Shown here in pieces: positions 4,166 through 5,028 of a stretch of DNA of 5,028 nucleotides. Position 1 is the first letter of the stretch, and the number at the start of each line of letters is the position of its first letter. Position numbers and translations under genes: made by a program. Source of the DNA: Deltaproteobacteria bacterium (GTDB lineage: Bacteria > Myxococcota_A > Polyangia > Palsa-1104 > JAEUJZ01). The stretch covers positions 1-5,028 of the forward strand of contig JAGNNG010000182.1 of NCBI GenBank assembly GCA_017990795.1, written 5' to 3'. The notes beneath the pieces were generated by a model. It was not told the DNA's origin, did no database searches, and worked only from the letters and a program-made list of their open reading frames with translations.

Positions 4166-5028
4166 ATGGCATACAGCATCGGTGGACACTTGGTCGCAGA
4201 AGAGCTGCATCGCGCTGGGGTCAAAGACCTCTTTACGCTTTGTGGCGGACATATCGCTCCGATTTATGACGGCTGCCTGCGTTACGGCATCCGCATGATC
4301 GACACTCGGCACGAGCAGGCAGCGGCCCACGCGGGCGACGGCTATGCTCGGCTCACGCGGGGACCGGGCGTGGCGCTGGTCACGGCGGGCCCCGGAGTCA
4401 CGGACGCAGTGACGGGCATCGCCAACGCGTATCAGGCGCAGAGCCCGCTGGTGGTGCTCGGTGGCGCGGCAGAGGTTCGCTCGGCAGGACGCGGCGCGCT
4501 GCAAGAGATGGAGCAGCTGCCGATGATGCGCTCGATCACCAAGTGGTGCGCGACGGCCAGCGACCCACGACGCCTGCGCGAGATGGTGCAGACCGCGATT
4601 CGCCAGTCGATAAGCGGCATTCCCGGCCCGGTGTTCCTAGAGCTGCCCTTCGACGTCCTAATGGCGCAGGTCGACGACAACGAGCTGATTGTGCCGCCGC
4701 TGTTGCCACCGTGGCCGCGCCTGCAGTCGGACCCGACGCAGATTGAGCAAGCGGCAGCGCTGCTGGCAGGGGCGAAAAAGCCGGTGATTTTTGCCGGTTC
4801 GCAGGTCTATTGGGATGGCGCCTCGGCGGTGCTGTCGGCGCTGTGTCAGGCGACAAATATCCCGGTGGTCATGAACGGCATGGGCCGTGGCGTGCTGGCG
4901 GCGGATCACCCGCAGGCGCTCAACCTGTCGCGGAAGCGGGCACTGCGATCGGCGGATGTGGTGCTGGTGATTGGCACGCCGCTGGACTTTCGCGTCGGCT
5001 TTGGCGGCAGCATCAACGCCGCCGCCAA
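4166..5028 (+). CDS. Thiamine-diphosphate enzyme, acetolactate synthase/2-hydroxyacyl-CoA lyase group (ILVBL/HACL2-like), N-terminal half
   Basis: The frame opens at ATG 4166 and continues off the right edge, giving 287 complete codons; family members are usually about 550-630 residues. The PYR domain spans about 1-175, with LCGGH at 25-29, the ThDP-activating glutamate E50 in DTRHEQAAAHAGDGYAR, GPGVTDAVTGIANA at 75-88 and SGIPGPVFLELPFDVL at its end. The central (nucleotide/FAD-type) domain starts near 205 (AAALLAGAKKPVIFAG). The wording of TL-x-GGHI-x-P, I-x-x-x-DTRHE, GGAA, RGALQ, G-M-x-RG-x-L and DFR resembles human ILVBL (HACL2) as I recall it more than classical IlvB. HACL enzymes cleave 2-hydroxyacyl-CoA to formyl-CoA and a one-carbon-shorter aldehyde; AHAS condenses pyruvate for branched-chain amino acids. 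The PP domain with the GDG metal site lies outside the window, so the activity is undecided. The start fits the usual family N-terminus, but no ribosome binding site is seen. No small regulatory subunit (ilvN-like) gene is visible. Confidence 0.88.
   Translation, partial: MAYSIGGHLVAEELHRAGVKDLFTLCGGHIAPIYDGCLRYGIRMIDTRHEQAAAHAGDGYARLTRGPGVALVTAGPGVTDAVTGIANAYQAQSPLVVLGGAAEVRSAGRGALQEMEQLPMMRSITKWCATASDPRRLREMVQTAIRQSISGIPGPVFLELPFDVLMAQVDDNELIVPPLLPPWPRLQSDPTQIEQAAALLAGAKKPVIFAGSQVYWDGASAVLSALCQATNIPVVMNGMGRGVLAADHPQALNLSRKRALRSADVVLVIGTPLDFRVGFGGSINAAA

Noticed and set aside
3923..4504. 193-codon minus-strand frame
   Set aside because: Antisense to the ThDP enzyme and overlapping the OmpA-like start; no coherent domain.

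Overview
The window is GC-rich, tightly coding DNA from a Gram-negative bacterium: it encodes an exported OmpA-type peptidoglycan-binding protein and has Shine-Dalgarno/GTG-ATG starts and near-consensus -35 boxes (TTGACA twice, TTGACC once). The gene style (an acidic leader followed by a TPR-like region, a stand-alone MeaB, a radical SAM/SPASM protein, and an acetolactate-synthase-like enzyme resembling animal ILVBL/HACL2) would suit a myxobacterium or relative. That placement is an impression from protein style and is not proven by any marker here.

Layout, left to right. 1-599 (-): 5' part of a gene for a TPR-like protein that runs off the left edge. 600-1035: a gene-poor divergent spacer with a convincing minus-strand promoter, a bulged 11-bp inverted repeat touching its -35 box, and a hairpin directly before the next ribosome binding site. 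1036-2196 (+): radical SAM/SPASM protein. 2195-2292: a 42-bp tandem repeat that starts inside the stop codon of that gene; it lies in a doubtful 69-codon ORF (2168-2377) whose stop overlaps the next start as GTGA. 2374-3384 (+): MeaB-type G3E GTPase, chaperone of a B12-dependent acyl-CoA mutase. 3414-3989 (-): small secreted OmpA-C-domain protein, convergent with meaB. 3990-4165: divergent spacer. 4166 to the right edge (+): N-terminal half of a thiamine-diphosphate enzyme of the acetolactate synthase/2-hydroxyacyl-CoA lyase group.

The genes do not form one clear pathway. The radical SAM gene and meaB are co-directional with a 177-bp gap and could be co-transcribed, but a TTGACA box lies in the gap. 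A metabolic link between the last enzyme (2-hydroxyacyl-CoA cleavage giving odd-chain products) and MeaB (the propionyl-CoA to succinyl-CoA route) is possible in principle but is inference only. I found no RNA genes, insertion sequences, CRISPR arrays, attachment sites or origin. The most unusual items are the repeat and possible small ORF between the radical SAM gene and meaB, and the ILVBL-like enzyme with an apparently leaderless start.
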